In this document: positions 5,673 to 7,718 of the stretch, piece by piece
How the letters are laid out: each line of letters begins with the position of its first letter
Numbering within the stretch: the first letter of the stretch is position 1
Source: Chloroflexota bacterium
Lineage (GTDB): Bacteria; Chloroflexota; Chloroflexia; Thermomicrobiales; UBA6265
Direction: 5' to 3'
NCBI GenBank assembly: GCA_023392645.1
Contig: JAEVYR010000313.1
Location: forward strand, 1 to 7,718
Length of the DNA: 7,718 nucleotides
Position numbers and translations under genes: made by a program
The notes under the pieces: model-generated
Database searches by the model: none
Seen by the model: only the letters and a program-made list of their open reading frames with translations
What the model was told of the DNA's origin: nothing

Positions 5673-7415
5673 CTACCGCGCCCTGAAATCCTTGACGTCG
5701 AGCTGCAGGCGCGAGCGATTTCTCCACGTATTGATGCCGAGAGTCCCGACGATGTCAACCGACCGCGCCTTCAACAGCTCGCGGCTGCGGTGCGCCGCGC
5801 CCCAGAACACGCAGTCGAGCGTGCGGTCGCCGTGCAGCACCCGGATCTTGAGATGGTCGTTCGCGCTGCCCATGGTCGCGTATTCGACCATCCGCGCCCC
5901 GCGAATCCGGACGTTGGGGATGGCGTTGTCGCGGCCGCACGGCTCCAGCGCCGCCAGCGCGGTGACGGTCTCCTGCGAGATATCGCCAGGCTCCACATCG
6001 GCGTCGATTGGCAGCAGCGCCGGCGCCGGAATCTCCGCCTCTCCGGCCAGCACGAGCATCGCCAGCTCCTCGGCGAACTCCTCGAAATGCTCCTGCGTCA
6101 GGCTGAGACCGGCCGCGCCGCTGTGGCCGCCGTGCCGGATCAGCAGGTGGTCGAGCTGGGCGAGGTGCGCGGTGATGTCGACGCCGGGAATCGACCGCGC
6201 CGATCCCGCGAGCACGCCATCGGCGCACGCCTGGAACAGGATCGCCGGCCGGCCCGACGCTTCGCTGATCTTCGCGGCGACGGTGCCGACCATCCCCGCT
6301 GGCCAGTCGGTGCCGCTGGCCATCAGCACCGGCCAGTCGTCCCAGTCGGGGAGGGCGAGGATGCGTTCGACCGCTTGCTCCTCGATCGCCGCCGCGAGTG
6401 ACTTTCGCTGCCGGTTGACCCGCTCCAGCTCGATCGCGAGCATCTGCGCGCTCGCCGGGTCGTCGGCCATCAGCAGGTCGTAGGCCAGGCGCGGGCTGCC
6501 GAGGCGGCCGGCGGCATTGAGGCGCGGCGCGATCGCGAACGAAATGTCTTCGGTCGTCAGCGTCGGCATCGCGCGGCCGGCTTGTTCGTCCAGCGCTCGC
6601 AGCCCCGGCCGGATCGACTGGCGCAGCACGGCGACACCGTCCCGGACGATGCTGCGGTTGATGCCGAGCAGCGGCGAAACGTCGGCCACGGTGCCGATCG
6701 CGACGAGATCGAGATAGCCACGCTCGGTTTTGGCCGGCGGGTCGGCGATGGTGACGCCGTTGTGCGCCATCGCCGAGACGAGCAGCCACGCGATGCCCAC
6801 GCCGGTGAGGTCGCGGTAGGCGGGATCGCCGCCGAGCTGCGGCGAGACGACGACGGCATCCTCGGGCGGGTCTCCGGCGATCTGGTGGTGGTCGAGCACG
6901 ACCACATCCATCCCGGCCTTCCGCGCCGCGCCGACGGCGGCGTGGTCATTGCTGCCGCAATCGACGGCGATCAGCAGCGTCGCGCCGGCCCTCGCCGCGT
7001 CACCGACGCCGCGCAGGCTCACGCCATACCCCTCCTCCCGTTCGGGGAGCAGCGTGACGATCCGGTCCGGTCCGAGATGATGGCGCAGGGCACGAGTGAG
7101 CAGCGCGGCCGACGTGACGCCGTCGGCGTCGTAGTCGCCGAAGATCGCGACGGTCTCCTCGGCGTCGAGCGCCTGGGTAACACGCTCGGCGGCCTCCTCC
7201 ATGTTCGGCAGCTCCCACGGCGAAGGCGGGGCGGCCGGCCGGGAGTCGATGAACGCGCGAGCGGCGGCGGGGTCGGTGACGCCGCGCGCGTAGAGCACCC
7301 GCGCGACGAGCCGGTTGGCGTGCAGCGCCGCGAGGTCGGCGTCTGCCGGGATGGCGGCCGGCTCGATCCACTCGGGCGTGAGGGTGGCGCGCAGGCGATC
7401 GACGGGTCTAGGCAT
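5673..7415 (-). CDS. recJ: Single-stranded-DNA-specific exonuclease RecJ
   Basis: A 5'-3' exonuclease acting on single-stranded DNA in recombination and mismatch repair, in the cytoplasm. The product is 580 residues, the usual RecJ size. The DHH phosphoesterase motifs are in order: FGDYDADGVTS (92-102), VDCGS (151-155) and LDHHQ (174-178), all providing metal ligands. TGVGIAW (204-210), GTVADVSPLLGINR (241-254) and IAPRLNAAGR (295-304) follow. The DHHA1 domain contains RHGGHSGAAG (427-436), and EPCGRDNAIP (491-500) leads into an OB-fold ending NRSRLQLDVKDF (566-577). The start is set at the ATG at 7415, which overlaps the HIT stop by 8 nt; a TTG at 7439 would add eight residues and has no ribosome site. 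GGAGAG lies 13 nt upstream of the ATG, rather far, so translation may depend on coupling to the HIT gene. Small deviations (GGHSGAAG where GGHAMAAG is common, EPCG where EPFG is common) look like lineage variation. Confidence 0.96.
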   Translation of the reverse strand: MPRPVDRLRATLTPEWIEPAAIPADADLAALHANRLVARVLYARGVTDPAAARAFIDSRPAAPPSPWELPNMEEAAERVTQALDAEETVAIFGDYDADGVTSAALLTRALRHHLGPDRIVTLLPEREEGYGVSLRGVGDAARAGATLLIAVDCGSNDHAAVGAARKAGMDVVVLDHHQIAGDPPEDAVVVSPQLGGDPAYRDLTGVGIAWLLVSAMAHNGVTIADPPAKTERGYLDLVAIGTVADVSPLLGINRSIVRDGVAVLRQSIRPGLRALDEQAGRAMPTLTTEDISFAIAPRLNAAGRLGSPRLAYDLLMADDPASAQMLAIELERVNRQRKSLAAAIEEQAVERILALPDWDDWPVLMASGTDWPAGMVGTVAAKISEASGRPAILFQACADGVLAGSARSIPGVDITAHLAQLDHLLIRHGGHSGAAGLSLTQEHFEEFAEELAMLVLAGEAEIPAPALLPIDADVEPGDISQETVTALAALEPCGRDNAIPNVRIRGARMVEYATMGSANDHLKIRVLHGDRTLDCVFWGAAHRSRELLKARSVDIVGTLGINTWRNRSRLQLDVKDFRAR

Positions 7416-7718
7416 CGTGCATGACTCGCTCTCCGGCAAGGGACGCCATGACTTCGGCGAGGCGATCGCGCTGCGGACGAAGCGAGGAGAGGTCCTCGAT
7501 TGGTCCGCGATGCCATTTCCCCTTCTTCAGGAGCTGGTCGCCATGCTTGCGCGGGATGACGTGCAGGTGAAAGTGGTCGACACTCTGGCTGACGCGGGTG
7601 TTGTAGGCACTGAACGAGCCGTCGGCATCGAAGGCGATCTCGACCGCGCGGTTGACGAGCTGGACGCGCTCGAACAGCGGCCCGAGCAGGTCGGCGGGCA
7701 GGTCGATCAGGGTCGGGT
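7408..7718 (-). CDS. HIT-family nucleotide hydrolase/transferase, C-terminal part
   Basis: Partial: the start lies beyond the right edge, leaving about 102 codons and the stop. The frame reads through NRAVEIAFDADGSFSAYNTR and SQSVDHFHLHVIPRKHGD to the end ERVMHDA. HFHLHVI (encoded at about 7555-7575) is the histidine triad HxHxHxx, in which the middle His is the usual catalytic residue that attacks a nucleotide alpha-phosphate. The preceding Asn and SxS region matches the family's nucleotide-contact segment. Typical activities are hydrolysis of diadenosine polyphosphates or AMP conjugates in the cytoplasm; which one applies here cannot be told. The stop TAG at 7408-7410 lies inside the first codons of recJ, in another frame, suggesting one transcript and coupled translation. 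Confidence 0.9.
   Translation of the reverse strand, partial: PTLIDLPADLLGPLFERVQLVNRAVEIAFDADGSFSAYNTRVSQSVDHFHLHVIPRKHGDQLLKKGKWHRGPIEDLSSLRPQRDRLAEVMASLAGERVMHDA

Noticed and set aside
5715..5726. GATTTCTCCACG near the recJ 3' end, matching 12 nt of the 122-bp repeat.
   Set aside because: It encodes the conserved C-terminal part of RecJ, and the rest of the repeat is absent, so it is best taken as chance.
1..7718. CRISPR array, tRNA, rRNA or toxin-antitoxin system.
   Set aside because: No regularly spaced repeats, no RNA-gene signatures and no small paired genes with ribosome sites were found.

Overview
The window is high-GC bacterial DNA with five protein genes and short, hairpin-rich intergenic spaces. 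The mix of genes and the types of intergenic palindrome fit a Chloroflexota-like (Thermomicrobia/Sphaerobacter-type) or similar high-GC genome. That placement is inference from style, because no marker in the window fixes the taxon.

Layout. On the + strand, two ABC sugar-transporter permeases (8-967 and 969-1898) form a tight operon. Both resemble the SugA/SugB and MalF/MalG families, the second down to its C-terminal tail. Their solute-binding protein is probably upstream of the window. A 307-bp convergent spacer (1899-2205) follows, holding a GC-rich hairpin and a 122-bp structured repeat. All remaining genes are on the - strand. In transcription order they are the C-terminal part of a HIT-family protein (7408-7718, cut by the window edge), recJ (5673-7415, overlapping the HIT stop by 8 nt), an FAD-dependent oxidoreductase (3928-5520) and a type I sulfatase (2206-3726). 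A second copy of the 122-bp repeat lies between the oxidoreductase and the sulfatase. A run of four hairpins lies between recJ and the oxidoreductase.

How the genes may work together. The permeases import a saccharide. The sulfatase has no signal peptide, so it could remove sulfate from an imported substrate in the cytoplasm, and the FAD enzyme could oxidise a related intermediate. This link is inference from position only. recJ and the HIT gene are housekeeping (DNA repair, nucleotide metabolism) and mark a boundary of the catabolic region.

The most notable signal is the 122-bp repeat. Its two collinear copies, in the same orientation on either side of the sulfatase gene, fold into a clover-leaf of one closing stem and three arms. 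Six of the ten differences in their arms are paired compensatory changes, which suggests selection on the fold. No CRISPR array, tRNA, rRNA, transposase or integrase is visible.
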